A DNA stretch of 64,000 nt from Leptoclinus maculatus (GCA_032191485.1 JAVDOI010000003.1:12954813-13018812), one strand, 5' to 3'; positions 9,991-21,755 are shown, counted from the first letter of the stretch. Notes: generated by a model from the sequence alone, not told the origin. Numbers and translations: made by a program.

Positions 9991-10400
9991 CTGGTGCAAT
10001 AGGATGTTTCCATTTTTCTCCACGTCTTCCTTTCGTTCCCACAGCTGAGTACATTTCGCACGACGCCTTTGACTTGATGCCTGACGACGGGCAAGGGTGA
10101 TGAAGTCGCGCAGGAGCACGTCGGTGCAAAAGCCGAGCGAACCTCCAGCGGCCGCCGCCTCGCCCCTTTCCTCTCTCTTCCTCCCCGTTTTTCTCTTTTT
10201 CCTCCTTCTCTCCCCTCTCGCTCCGTCTTTGGAGCAGACTCTCTGGCGCCGGCGCCGTGACGTCACCCCCATTCACAGCAGCCCTCGAGCCAGCCCTCGC
10301 GGCGCCACCGAGGCGGTTTCCACGGAGACGGGGTTTCGGGGGTTGTCAATCAGAAGTGCAGGTTCTCAGCTGATCAACCCCGGGGGCCGAACCGGGGAAG
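9990..10400. promoter_or_regulatory. CpG-rich block about 2 kb upstream of id2, candidate enhancer or alternative promoter
   Basis: CpG density is clearly higher than in the flanks. The block holds three GGCGCC palindromes (10245-10250, 10251-10256, 10301-10306), a full CRE palindrome TGACGTCA (10258-10265), a C/T-rich tract (about 10160-10230) and a TGTCAATCA TALE-type motif (10344-10352). Open frames across it show no recognisable protein. It could be the promoter of an upstream divergent transcript or a distal id2 element. Confidence 0.55.
10235..10265 (-). promoter_or_regulatory. Candidate BMP/Smad response element next to a CRE
   Basis: On the minus strand the order is TGACGTCA, a GGCGCC, a second GGCGCC (10250-10245), five bases (AGAGA), then GTCTG (10239-10235). 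GGCGCC-N5-GTCTG fits the bipartite Smad1/5-Smad4 consensus GRCGNC-N5-GTCTG known from BMP target genes including Id genes. The adjoining CRE could bind CREB/ATF. Position relative to the predicted id2 start is about -2.15 kb. Confidence 0.6.
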
Positions 10401-10499
10401 TCTTGGGACGGGATATGGTTTCTTCTTCGGTGGTGGCCGGCCACATTTACTCCACTGTAGCCTACATGTGTGATGCTTGTAATTCACTTGAGTAGACTC

Positions 10500-11335
10500 A
10501 TTATAGGCTGCTTAATACCAGGAGGAAAGTATTAGGCTACTTTTACCCCATTATAGTTACTTCACAGATTCCTCATAAAATATGATGATCTCATCAAATA
10601 TATCAGTTTGTTTAAATACCCAACAATATAGCCTTCACTTCACATTTGTAATAATAAAATGCTAATTACACCTTCATGCATCAGCAATGTTAATACTTTA
10701 ATTTAATTAATTATATGACATTTACTGAGTCTTTATTCATTGCAGTAGTGCTAAATTATCTTTATACTTCCCTCAAAATGAAAGCTGACAATTCCTTACT
10801 TGTATTACTGTCATTATTAAACCATTAAAATCCACTTGTCTTTAACCCAGTCAGTCAATTTGGGTTTGAGAAAGTCTTTATAGTGTAATGTGGAAGAAAT
10901 GGATTGAGAGATATTTCATTAATTGGCCTAGGAAAAGAAGTTTGAAAAAGATTGTTTTTGTTTGAAAATTTAGAAAAAGGTCAAATAGCCTATGGCGAAA
11001 GTTTGTCTCCAATAATGTTGATCTTGCACTGTGAAGCTGACTGCTGTACGTCTTTTCTCAATGTATTGATTCAGGGAGGACTCAGTCTAGACATATTGTA
11101 GATTCAACTACAGCTGTTTCCAGATGTTTCATGATGAGCAACCTCAGCTAAACTCGACCCTGCGTAAAGCTGTCAAAGTTCATGCATGGCCAAGTGAATT
11201 TATTCATTTATTCACCATATGCCTTGAAAACTTCAGGGGCGTGAACCTAAAAAAAAGTTTTTGACCAAACAGCCGAACTGTTCCCATGCAGCGGCGCACT
11301 GAAGAGCCACAAGTCATTTCTGACTTTCCCCTAAA
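10500..11335. other. AT-rich upstream sequence, nothing recognised
   Basis: Unique, AT-rich sequence with no coding frame, array or transposon that I can support. Confidence 0.45.
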
Positions 11336-11339
11336 GTTT

Positions 11340-11600
11340 ATTTTGCCCCCTCCAAGTCTCAAAGGCATTCCTCAGTCGCAGCGAACAAACACAAGCCCTC
11401 CATATCCCCCTTCTCTTCCCAGCGGCCACCAACCTATTAGTTTGGGTTCAGGAGATAAGGTTTAGACAACAAAGCCGAGCTGCCAATCGGCTGGAGTGCG
11501 CCCTGCAGCCCCGGCGTCGGACTGTCTGCGCTCCGGTCAACTTGTTGATCCTCCGCCCTGCAGCTGCACTTCATTCTTCCTGTAAATATTAGCTGATTCG
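11340..11600. promoter_or_regulatory. Candidate id2 distal enhancer, about -3.3 kb
   Basis: A compact, repeat-free, GC-richer block flanked by AT-rich DNA. It combines a bipartite Smad-type site (11513-11528), GATA motif AGATAAG (11453-11459), a CCAAT (11483-11487), E-box CAGCTG (11561-11566) and forkhead-type TGTAAATA (11581-11588). Enhancer identity is inference from motif density; conservation was not tested. Confidence 0.5.
11513..11528 (+). promoter_or_regulatory. Second bipartite Smad-type site GRCGNC-N5-GTCTG
   Basis: GGCGTC (11513-11518), spacer GGACT, GTCTG (11524-11528), an exact match to the same bipartite consensus as the site at 10235-10250. Confidence 0.55.
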
Positions 11601-11604
11601 AAAT

Positions 11605-12378
11605 TATTTACCAGTTTTTCTTCATGCCAAAATTATGTTTATGACACGCATGCAAAGAAACAAACTTTTTGTCTGACCTGTCCTTAAATCCTGACTTAAC
11701 CAGTGGAGGATATTAAAATAAAACTTATTCCCCGTGCGCCTAAAACATGCTTTGTAGTAAACTGTAAAGATACCAAACGAATAATATAATGCGCTTAGTA
11801 AAGGTCAGAGACTACGACCAACCGTTGAGGGGAAAAAAACAAAAAACACTTTAATCGTGAGATAAAGTCGAATTGAAGTGCTGAGTTGCAAAATCTGCCT
11901 TTTAAATCCTTGTCGAGTTGTTTTTCATTCAAGTCAAACTTACTGCCTTGATTTAAACCTTTTATTCCCCAACCCTGCCTGTACAAACCGCCTTCTTTTA
12001 CACAAAGTAGTCTACATTGAATTCAGCTTGTTTCACAGTCCGCGTCCTTCCAAGTAACAACAGCCGCGTTCCGCAATTCAAAGGCTTCTTCTCCACCGTC
12101 CCAACGTAGGAAAAGTCTGGCGCGCTACTCTTCTCCACCGGGTTGCCACGTGCCTGACGCGTGGAGGAGTGTTCACATCAAAGCGTGGCGCAGGGACTCT
12201 TGTAGCAGCTTTGGGGCGTGGTCTGCTGTTATACACCCCCAAACTGCAGCGATGTGGTGTCACCGGGAGTAGACGCGAAAAGGGGGGGTGAACTGTGATC
12301 TGCAGAGGGTGAACATGCAGCCAAAACACCGCCAGCAAAATCTACTTCAATGGTGTTAAAGGTCTTGCAATGCAGTGT
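11605..12378. other. Upstream flank, no gene seen
   Basis: Mostly AT-rich. A moderately CpG-rich patch at about 12060-12270 includes a CACGTG E-box (12147-12152) and an adjacent ACGCGT. Open frames over the patch have no recognisable product. Confidence 0.45.
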
Positions 12379-12379
12379 G

Positions 12380-12622
12380 GTGCCACGACTAAGATCATCT
12401 TCATGATCTAATCAGCTAATCAGTTTTTTTTAATAGTCAGGTCATTTATGTCTATAAAATGTCATAGAATAGTATAAAAATCCATCATTTCCCAGACGCC
12501 AAGGTATCATCCTCAGAGTCCTGGTTTTATCCAACCAATACTCCAAAATCCAAATATATTTAATAAACCGATTATCAAAATAGTTGATTCATTTTCTGTT
12601 GATCAACCTATTATTTGATTAC
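12380..12622 (-). mobile_element. Degenerate MITE-like interspersed repeat (copy 1)
   Basis: On the minus strand, internal segments (AACTATTTTGATAATCG-like, TTTGGATTTTGGAGTATTGG, GGGAAATGATGGA, ACATTTTATAGACAT) match a very common teleost non-autonomous repeat with ATTAATCG-rich ends. I recognise it from memory but cannot name it. A second, diverged copy lies in the opposite orientation at about 52922-53161 and shares TTTGG-TTT-GAGACTGTTGGTTG. Confidence 0.6.
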
Positions 12623-12639
12623 ACAGTCACAAAGAACAA

Positions 12640-13225
12640 CATTTTAGTTAAATAATGAAGTTTAGATGTGTCACTGGACACATTTTATGCTCATTAAAAG
12701 CTCTCTGAAACACCCACAATCACAGATTCAGCATGTGTTCACCCGTTAGGAATGTGTCTTTTCTTTTTGTGAAAAAGAAAACTACTGCATCAAGGTAGAG
12801 AGAAGCTCTGATTCAATCAGTCCCTGGCCTTGACTAAAATACATCTGGTCTGTCGCTGTCTGCCTCCCTGTCCACCTCCCTTCAGTCTCTCCTGTGGTCC
12901 AGATGGGACTCTCTCTGCTCTCTGAGCAACAGCCATCGAGGCCTGGCTCCATTGTAACGTGAGAGGCTGCAGCAGGCACACGGGGTAGGCAGGAAGCGCC
13001 GGGAGAGATGGATGGATGGGAGAGATGAGGTGGCCAGATTGGACTGGGAGACAAAGGCACCATGGCTGCCCGAGTGCCTTCCAGGCTGGTCGTGGAGTGG
13101 CCACTCCACGCCTCCCTGGAGGCCGGCCCTCCTCTGCCCTGCACACACCACTCCTCCACAGCCCACAGCTGGCTGCAGGAGATGAGACAGGAGGTAGAGG
13201 ATGGAGGTGCACAGCTGAGCCATGG
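12640..13225. other. Unique sequence with a GC-richer patch and a perfect palindrome
   Basis: The patch at about 12880-13220 is GC-richer. It contains a perfect 20-bp palindrome (13091-13110) and a short GATG repeat. Frames are open on both strands, but I recognise no protein. Confidence 0.45.

Positions 13226-13227
<2 letters not shown>

Positions 13228-13261
<34 letters not shown>
13228..13261. repeat. (AT)17 microsatellite
   Basis: Perfect alternating AT of about 34 bp, self-complementary and able to extrude as a cruciform. Confidence 0.97.
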
Positions 13262-13264
<3 letters not shown>

Positions 13265-16200
13265 AAACGCCATTCCTCGCAACAAAAGTGTCGACAACTC
13301 AAGTGTCAACAACTCAAGCAACTAGTCGTCCGAAGTTGTTGAAAATCAGCTTTTTTTTTTCAGTTAGAGTTGAACCACTCAGATCTTTTGGCCAGCGCGA
13401 CAACCACCAACCAGTTGGCAGTGTGGAAAAGTTGGCTGCAGTTAAACTTTTGGGCAATATTGCCCGTTGGCATACAATCACACGCTAACATTGCTGTGTC
13501 GCCCACCTATCACGGCGGCACAGCTGTCACTGCAGCAAGCAGTCTGTACCCCAGTAATCAGATATCTGCATATCTCCACTTTCACACAGGGAGTATGACA
13601 GTGTGGTTTCTAGTCGAACACTCTGTCAGAAGATGAAGTTGAAATTAGATAATTTTTTTTTTTGATGCGACAGGGAGAACGAAGGTGTGTTTTCTGTCGC
13701 AGAGTTATGTTGCAGAAAATTGTCAACATTATCATTTGGTATTAATGACCACTGAGTCACTTACTGCAGGGAGGTGACAGGTGCAGTGACAACAACACAA
13801 GGCCATTTCACTGGGCCTTTGCTTGTCATCTCTTACAGATGCATCAAGTGAGCAAATTGATGATGTTGGTGTCGTTTCAATCCCAGAGTGCAGGCGGTCA
13901 GGTTCCTCTATTCCAAGGGGAATTGAGAATGTATATGAGACCTGAAACTAGCTTCTGATACCACCTTGGCCTGGGACTTCTTGGATTCTGTGGTAACACG
14001 GTTTTGTGTATGTGTCTTGAAGACTCTGAGGTTACATTTCATTTCACCCATGTAAATGTCGATGATCAGTGCCCTTTAACAGTTTTTTAAATTTATTTTT
14101 GCATTAAAGACAAAAGAAAAAAGTGAGTCATTAAAAATCGTCGTGAATATGTTGCAATTGAAAGTTCGTCCTTGACCTTTGAACCAGTAGCGGACAAAAC
14201 GATCTTACTATAGTAGCTGTTCTGGAGCGTTTGAAAATCATGTAATGTGATTGAAATTTCCAGAACAGGAATTAAATGGACCGTGTGCTGAGATTGCTTT
14301 GTCAGCCATCATAAATATAACATATGCTACCGTAGCCTATATACTGTAATGACAGTTGATTCCTCTAGCATACAACAAACAGGAAGTCACTGTAGCATCG
14401 AAAGCTGCAGCATGACATCCAAAAAACGACAGCTTTAGAAGCCAAATGATTTCATTAACAGGTAATCCTGGTTCATGGAGGTATGGAGTCACTTTGTTTT
14501 ATTTATATCCCCACACATCGAGATATGTGTGTTTCACATTTATGTGGGGAAATACCCGTTTTTGTTGACATAGCCGACAGTAATAAGTCACTCAGGCTAA
14601 CAATTAGGGGAACTACAATTTAGTTTTTCCGGGTATGTTGTGTTTTTTTTTGTGAAATGTGAAAAGTTCCCTTCATTATCAGGTCAGATGTGTCAGCCGT
14701 ATACCATTTTACTCCTCTCTTTATAAACTGGTGATACGTTAGTAAGCTAGCGTTCATTTTTGTCAGATAGCTCAGTTACTTTAGCTAAGCAGCAGCTACA
14801 CCTGGCAGTTACTGGGCTTGAATATTCAGCGATATATAGTGTGGTGCACCCCGTTTCTATTAAGTGATGCGTAATCTCCTCTTCGTAAGCACTTTACGAA
14901 GGCCTACGAAGAGCCGGTTGCAAGCGTTGGCTCCAGGGCCTTAAGTATGACAGTGTCCGGGTCACGATCCACTATTGTGACCCTCTCCAACACGTGCAGA
15001 CAGAACAGATCAGGATATTTAGGACTGAGCTCTCCACCTCAGCAGAACTTCCTTCTGCTGTATCTCTTTACTGCAGCAGAGCCCACTTCCTTATAACTCA
15101 AAACCCTCTGACCACAGTCATCTCGCTCTTACTCAATCTTTATCTATTTATACAGCACAGAGGGAAGAGAGTTAATGTAGGAAACACAGTCCTTTTCTGT
15201 GAAAACAGAGAACAGGTCCGTCGTGTCTGATTCATTGCTCTGTCTTATGCCACTGCTGACCAGCCATGCTTGTACTGTTTTCCACTGTGGTAAATGATGT
15301 GTCTGATGTTTGGAGAAAGGTTTGCACCAGTAGGCGATGAGCTACTATGGGCTGCTATAACAAATGTATTCTGGTGTAATATGGATGCTGGAAAAACAAT
15401 GCACACATTTGTAACTCCTTAAAGATTAAATGACAGAAGAAGCTATAGTTTCTTTTTCTGCTTTTCCGGGTTAAAATATACGCATTGGTCAAGAAATGTC
15501 TATATTAATAAAGAGTCAAAATCCCACAAAGATTTTCTGATCATTTAGCAGAAATCTTCCATCCACGCGGACGTGCCAAAAATGCTTGAAAAACACTTCA
15601 ATCTATTCTATTCTAAGCCAACAGTTTAACACCATAACTGCCAAGATGCTTTCCACTGTCGTTGAGGCATTATTTATTGTTTATAGAGCAAGTGTGAAAA
15701 ATGTAGTGCACCAGCAAAGTCCAGATTTTCAACTGTGGCTGTGTCCAAAATCATTCACTCAATCTCTCACTCACTATCTTTCGGCATTATGGCAATTCTA
15801 CGTAGATATAGGACAGGGCCGTAACCAGGGTTTTAGAAACACTGAGGTCATAAGTCAAAGCCCTCCCCAGGGCACCCCCCACAGTTTCACTCAGCTTTAC
15901 AGAGTGTTTTAGAGTGTCTTAACTCACTGTTTCGGTTTTTACGGCCCTTAACTTTACTGTTTTGGTTCACTCTCACCGCTCTCATTGTGTCAGTTTTGTT
16001 CACAGCAGGAAGCTGTTTTCAGTGGGACCCCCCCCCCCCCACAAATTCACATAAAAAACCCCATGGAAATGTCCTCACTGTCCTCAGTGTTGGACGGCAC
16101 TGGCAGGGGGCTCTGTGGGCTAGTGTGGCAAAAAGAACACTCTTTAAGTCCTCCATTTAATTGTCTAAATTGGCTTTGTTACTTTGTCTGAGCAATGCAT

Positions 16201-18656
16201 GATGTAGTTAGCTGTTGATTGTGCTTTTTATGAAGTCGGATAATTTGACTCCACTAGAGTTAATAACTCTCAGTAGACTTTAATAGTAGAAAAATGATAA
16301 GCACATTATTTGGTGAGCTTTTTCCTCCATTCTCACACTCTCATTTCCAGACTTGTGCACTTTGGAGAGACCTTTAAATAAACAGTGGTTAAGAATGTTG
16401 CCACAGACGTGGCCGAGCATTGGGTCGCCGCGATTCGAAAGGGCTGCTGAAGATGTCTTGTCGTCCCCTCACATGCAGATTTGCCGCTGTAAGCATGTTG
16501 AAGTGGTCAGGTGGATCATTGAGAGCCAGTGCTTTTAACTGATCACGACAACAAAGGTTCTCACGGCCCTAATCCTCTTTGGCTCTTATCTCTCACCCCC
16601 TCCTCACCCTCCACCCCATCTCATCGGCTCAGTCGGATCAGACCCACCAGCACAGACTTTCTCATGCCTTTCTCCTTTGGTATGCTTTTAATATCCCTAT
16701 TACTTTCTCTTTCTCGTTCCTCTCAGATTATCTGTCTCGCGCCGTCATCGTTTTCTCTCTCTGTCTTTTCTTTGTCTCCGTTTCTTTTCTGCCTCTCTCA
16801 CTTTTACCAGTTTTATCTGCTCTTTCCCACCAAGGGCATCTGGGTCTTAAAGGACCCTCTCCACACTAACAAAAGCTGAGTCACTTTTGAAATGAAGAGC
16901 CGAGTCTTTGAACGACACTTGCTAAGCCCCATTTTAAGTGAAGCTTCAGTCTCTTAACAACAATAGCTTCAGCCCTGTGTGTGGACTATGATCAAGCATA
17001 AAGGCGGTTCATTCAGGATGGTGGGAAACTAAGCAGCAGCGGGAGAGAAAAAAAGCATTTGAATAACAACTTTCTTCAGCTGTGGCATCTTTAAATCTTT
17101 GTGATGTAATTATATTAAATCCCCAAAACCTGCTGTGCTTCATATTGCCACCAGTTTTTACTTCCCGCTATGACAAGCTCCACTACAGTTAGTGCAGCCA
17201 ACACAGGTTAATGTGGCCATTTACTTTGATATCAGTAGAATGAATCAACCTTTAAAGGCTATTAGTGTTGTTAAAAATGCCCCAGAGGGAGCAGCTACGC
17301 TCGTGTATTTCCAGGGTCTGTGTATGTGTTGCAGTTAGCTTTAGATTATTGGGATTTATTGGAGTAACAAGCTAATGGAATTAAGGTGGTGGATTTCATG
17401 CGCCGTTGCCAAGATTCAGCATTAAAAGGATGTGTGCTGAATAAATAGTGCTTTAAGTAGATGAGATTCCGACACGGGAGAGATGCGCTTGTCAGAGCAG
17501 CATTGTCTGCTTGGCTCCTGAGCCAGTGAAACTGTCAAGTGTGCTGCTGGCCACGGATAGATGGATGGATGGAGGATTCAGACAGCGGATTTCTCTTCTT
17601 AAAGTGCATTTTTTTTTAGAAGCTGAAGTTGACAAACTCTTCAAATGCCGAAAGCAAAAGAAACTTTCTTCTCATATCTAGTTTGCGCACGAGGCAGTTC
17701 TGAAAAGAACTGCTGGAAGCGCACCTAAAGACACCAACACCCTCTTGATGAAAAATCAAGGATTTCTATACAGATCTATATTTGCCAGCTAATTACGTAC
17801 ATGAATAGCAGAATCAAAACGAAATCCAAATATTTACCAAAATAAACTCATGTTTTGTTTCATTTCTCCGTCAGCGGTGCCAGAACAGAGTCCTCTCCAT
17901 TACAGATAATTCATCTGATGTTTGTGTTTGTTGGTGGATTAGCTGGGAGGCGTTGCTGTTGGCCCAGGCTGTAAAACACTCTCATCTGTATTTTAATGGA
18001 CTATGAAGCAGTGGGAGGATGTGGCGCCGTGCCACAATTTCACAGTGAAAAGAGGGGATCGTATGTAGCAGGTAATCTATTTGTGAGAGTGTTTTATCCG
18101 TATAAATGGAATTAGTGGATGGTTTTGACGACATATTAAAAAGGCAACACGGAGTGTGTGCGCGCGTGTGCCTCCGTGCTCCAGGAGCCATATTTGATCG
18201 GTCCTAATTGGGATCTCTGTGCAAAATGTTTGTTTGCTTTAATGACGCTGAGGATGCGAGGTAAAATAAAAAATAATGAAACGCATTGGTATGAAATTAG
18301 AGGGCACACAGACTTGAAGTGGGAGTGGATTCACAAAATACACAGGCATGAAATCAACACTGAAAGAGACACAGCTGTATGTGGATGTATGTACCTTGTG
18401 AAGTACATTAGCGACTGTGAGTAAGATGGAGGTGATTATGTTCGGGAGTACGATGGTGTCTTTTCACAGGAGCATCTATACATTTGATTTAAATGTTCAG
18501 TCTTCGCTGCCAGTTTCCCGTTACGATAAAGAAGTTGGTCACAGAACCGGCAGATGCCTTATTTCCTACATTTTCGCAGCAAACGTTTGAAAGTTGAAAG
18601 CAAAATGACAGCATGCATGCGTTACACACACACACAGACACACACACACACACACT

Positions 18657-18720
<64 letters not shown>

Positions 18721-19290
18721 GCTTGCAGATGGTAGGGTCTCTCTAACCCGACTCTTTGTAGCCCTCTCACAGTGTGAGTAGGGGAGGAAAAGGCTTGTCT
18801 TTTATCAGGCGCTGAACGCAGCAGTGTTGACATTGGGATGGCACCTAATTAGGTTAGGCCCAGCACAGCATGCATGGTTAACTAGGCTGGCCTAGGCCTC
18901 CGGCTTTCACGGATCCCAAGGTGAATGCCACACTACAACTGAGAAATGATACCTACGACTGGTAATGCCTTTTTCGACGTTATCCATCTTCTAAAAATAT
19001 GACCACAAGAAATACACACAGCCGCAGTTATTTTTCCTCTCCCTCTGCAATTAGCAGGTGAAACTCTTGGAGCTGGCAGACTTTGATGAATGTGCAGGCA
19101 TCATTCTGTTCGGGGAGGTGGGATTCAAACAAAAGCCAAGTTTTGTCTATCAGAGTTACAGTTCCCATTACGTTTTATAAAAAGGTCTAATGGATTAAAT
19201 AGACTTTACATATTTTGTTAAGATTTTGAAATGATTCCTGTTGCAAGAGTTCAGAGGTGTGCGGTGATTATGAAGCAGGAGGTTACTTGT
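13262..19290. other. Gene-free interval with candidate conserved non-coding stretches
   Basis: No coding exon is supported. The start (13288-13317) has a 15-bp tandem duplication (GTGTCGACAACTCAA / GTGTCAACAACTCAA). At 14879-14913 there is a competing hairpin. At 16028-16040 there is a C13 run. The stretches 17330-17480 and 17870-18140 are repeat-free and rich in TAAT-type and CCAAT-like motifs, in the manner of conserved non-coding elements. The 15.7-16.1 kb part resembles old repeat sequence that I cannot name. Confidence 0.45.
18624..18716. repeat. Interrupted (CA)n microsatellite
   Basis: About 93 bp of CA with CAGACA and CTCTCA interruptions in the 5' third. Confidence 0.97.
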
Positions 19291-19293
19291 CTT

Positions 19294-19507
19294 AAAGGAA
19301 AACTACAATTTATTACAACTTGGGTTTATTTTTGGAGCTCTGGTCATTTGTTCTCAGTTTTACTTACAAGAGTAAATGATCAGATCTCGGAATGGGCCAA
19401 TATTGCTGAAATCGGTCCAATGGGTCAGGGGACAAGACAGGTTGTGTTATCATAGCTGCGAACAAACGTGACAAGAAATACATTTTAATAAACTGTAGTT
19501 TTCTTTT
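19294..19507. mobile_element. MITE-like element with 22-bp terminal inverted repeats
   Basis: The left end (19294-19315) begins AAAGGAAAACTACAATTTAT. The reverse complement of the right end (19486-19507) begins AAAAGAAAACTACAGTTTAT. They differ at 2 of 22 positions. The 214-bp element has no coding capacity. TTA-containing flanks on both sides may be a short target duplication. Confidence 0.7.
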
Positions 19508-20842
19508 TATTACAGAGGGAGGTCCCAGTATGCATGGGTTTGGTGGCTTGCAGGTCAAAAGCTGTGTAGACATCTGGGCTAAAGTTACAATAAGTATTAT
19601 TTCTATAGAATATCATTGTTTTGTTTTTTTACTGTATTTGTTTAATTGCTTTTCTCTAAAAAAAATAGTCATTTAAACTCCAGTAAAAAAAAAGTTGATG
19701 TAATCATTTTTAAATCAAATAAAAATAGTAAATCAATGGATGACTTCATCTCTTACTTTCTGACTTCCAAAGCCCACTGGTTCCTAATGAAGACGTACAT
19801 CTTTAAAAGCACAAGGCTGAGTAATGTACTAGAACAGCTTGGTACTGTAGTTTTTTAAACAAACATTACTCAAACAGAATGTGCATGTGTTGGGTTCGTT
19901 TAGTTGGGATTTCTTGTGAGTATTTACAGCAGCAGGACAATATATGTGAGGCTGGCTCAGAATAAACTACATTGCCCATTTTCATCATAATGGAAGGAAC
20001 ACACCAACCAGTGCAATAATGCGATTTTGGACGACAGTGGAGTTATATGGAACAGTGGAATAAGCTTTAAGCTCATACAATATTTTGACAATGATTTGTA
20101 GATTTCTGCTTTTTCATGCAATTGATTGGCAATAAGCAAAACATATAGAATATTACCAGACTCGTTCTTTGTTGTCTGCCAGTTTTAAAGTCGGTCCGTT
20201 TTTTAACTCTGTTTCATCTGATAGACAGAGCGTCTCTTGACTCTCAAATTACTGGGGAGCACCAGTTTAAAGCGCCATAACTATCAGGGCTTAATTAAAA
20301 TGCCATATTTGTAAATGAAAATAGTCAGTGGACTAAAGGACCATGTGGGACAGAGGGAGGCTAACAGAAGCCCTGTTTGGGTTTAGTTTCACAGTCCTCT
20401 TACTTCCCCCAAGGGGCTGCGCTTTGTAGCATCATTAACAGTTTCCTTGTGTGGAATCCCCTTCTCTGATTCCATTTCCGCTTTATTGCCAGTTTGGCCT
20501 CATTCAAGTGAAATGGTCAAGCTGGAAAGGGGATGTGAGCTGAAAAAAAGAGGATGTGTTCTGGGAGCATCCAACCTTTTGTGACATGTGACATGGATGA
20601 TTAATAAAAAATGACACTTTGACTGATTGCTGCTTCAATATGTAACAATGTATCAGTGTTGATGGGGATGGAGTTGTGCATAGCGAGACTGGCAACAGAA
20701 CATCTTGCCCACTTAAGGTCACATTAGCTCCTCACAGGTGTCAGGGAATGAAATGAGATCATTTGGATGTCTGAGAGTGGGTAAAAGGAGGAGAGGAGTG
20801 TCTGGGCTGCTTATAAAGAAAGACAGAAGGAGAGCACAGCAA

Positions 20843-20871
20843 GAGGAGGAGGAGGAGGAGGAGGAGGAGGG
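20843..20871. repeat. (GGA)n microsatellite
   Basis: About 29 bp of GGA within a purine-rich + strand region (20760-21070). Confidence 0.95.
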
Positions 20872-21718
20872 AGAGTAATAGGAAGAGAACAGGAGGGTAG
20901 GAAGAGGAGGGGTAGTCCGGTCATGCTCAAGCCAGTCTTTGAGAGAGAAGAGGGGAAAGACACAGAGAGAAAGAGGGGGAAAAAGAAAGGAGAGCGCTTT
21001 GCAAGCCACCCAGGCTTCATTACCACGTCAATCTGAAGAGAGAGGGAGAGATAGAGAGGGAGAAACAGGCCGGCCAGGGCCCAGCAGTGGGGCCGGATCC
21101 ATATGGTGCTGCCGGCTCTGGAATGAATAGTGAATGGAGCGGCTGGGCGCTGGGCTGCTGGAATCTGCCTCCAAGCCTTTGTGAACAGGATGACCAAAGA
21201 CAAGAGGGAGCTCTGCAGATGGCCCGGGCTATAAATAGGTAGCTAGTCTATCTCCGTGCTGTCACTCTTCTTGTCTATCTGCCTCCCAGCTTCCCCTCAC
21301 CCCACCCCACATGCTTCCAGGCCCCTGGACACCAGTAAAACCCAGGAAATAAAAGCCGATAGTTGCATTCCTCTATGATATCGCCACCAGGCTGAGAGCC
21401 TCAGTCGTCCTCTCTCTCTTTTTTTTTTTTCTCCAACCACCCCGTCTTCAAACATTCACCATTCAGATTTGTTACAGATGCAGGAGAGGTATGGGACTCA
21501 GTGTGCGTTTGAAAGCGTGTGAGTGTGGTCTGCACTGCAGCGAAGGGAAAGTGGCTAAGTTGCTCAAACACAAGCCGAGGAAGGCAGGGAGATTGAGCAG
21601 TTGTGTTTTCAGTCCAAACTTCTCGCAGATGGACTTTAAAGTGAGTGATAAATCCATGTCCAGATTGAGGGTCCTTTTGTCATTAAACTAAGCCTTAGCA
21701 GTGCTGTCCATCTGGCTC

Positions 21719-21726
<8 letters not shown>

Positions 21727-21755
<29 letters not shown>
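21727..21755. repeat. (TG)n microsatellite
   Basis: About 29 bp perfect array. Confidence 0.95.

Noticed and set aside
9899..10495. Frames of 106-132 aa across the CpG-rich block
   Set aside because: Basic, low-complexity translations of GC-rich and pyrimidine-rich DNA. A regulatory interpretation fits better.
12147..12152. CACGTG E-box as a clock/MYC input to id2
   Set aside because: CACGTG occurs many times in the window (for example 9280, 25878, 43581, 51464), so this copy is not distinctive.
12782..13342. Overlapping open frames up to 179 aa on both strands in a GC-richer patch
   Set aside because: Frames open on both strands indicate composition, not coding. They run into the (AT)17 array and contain no known domain.
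15720..16100. Possible interspersed repeat (GTGTCCAAAATCATTCACTC)
   Set aside because: It resembles fish repeat sequence but I could not define ends, inverted repeats or a family.
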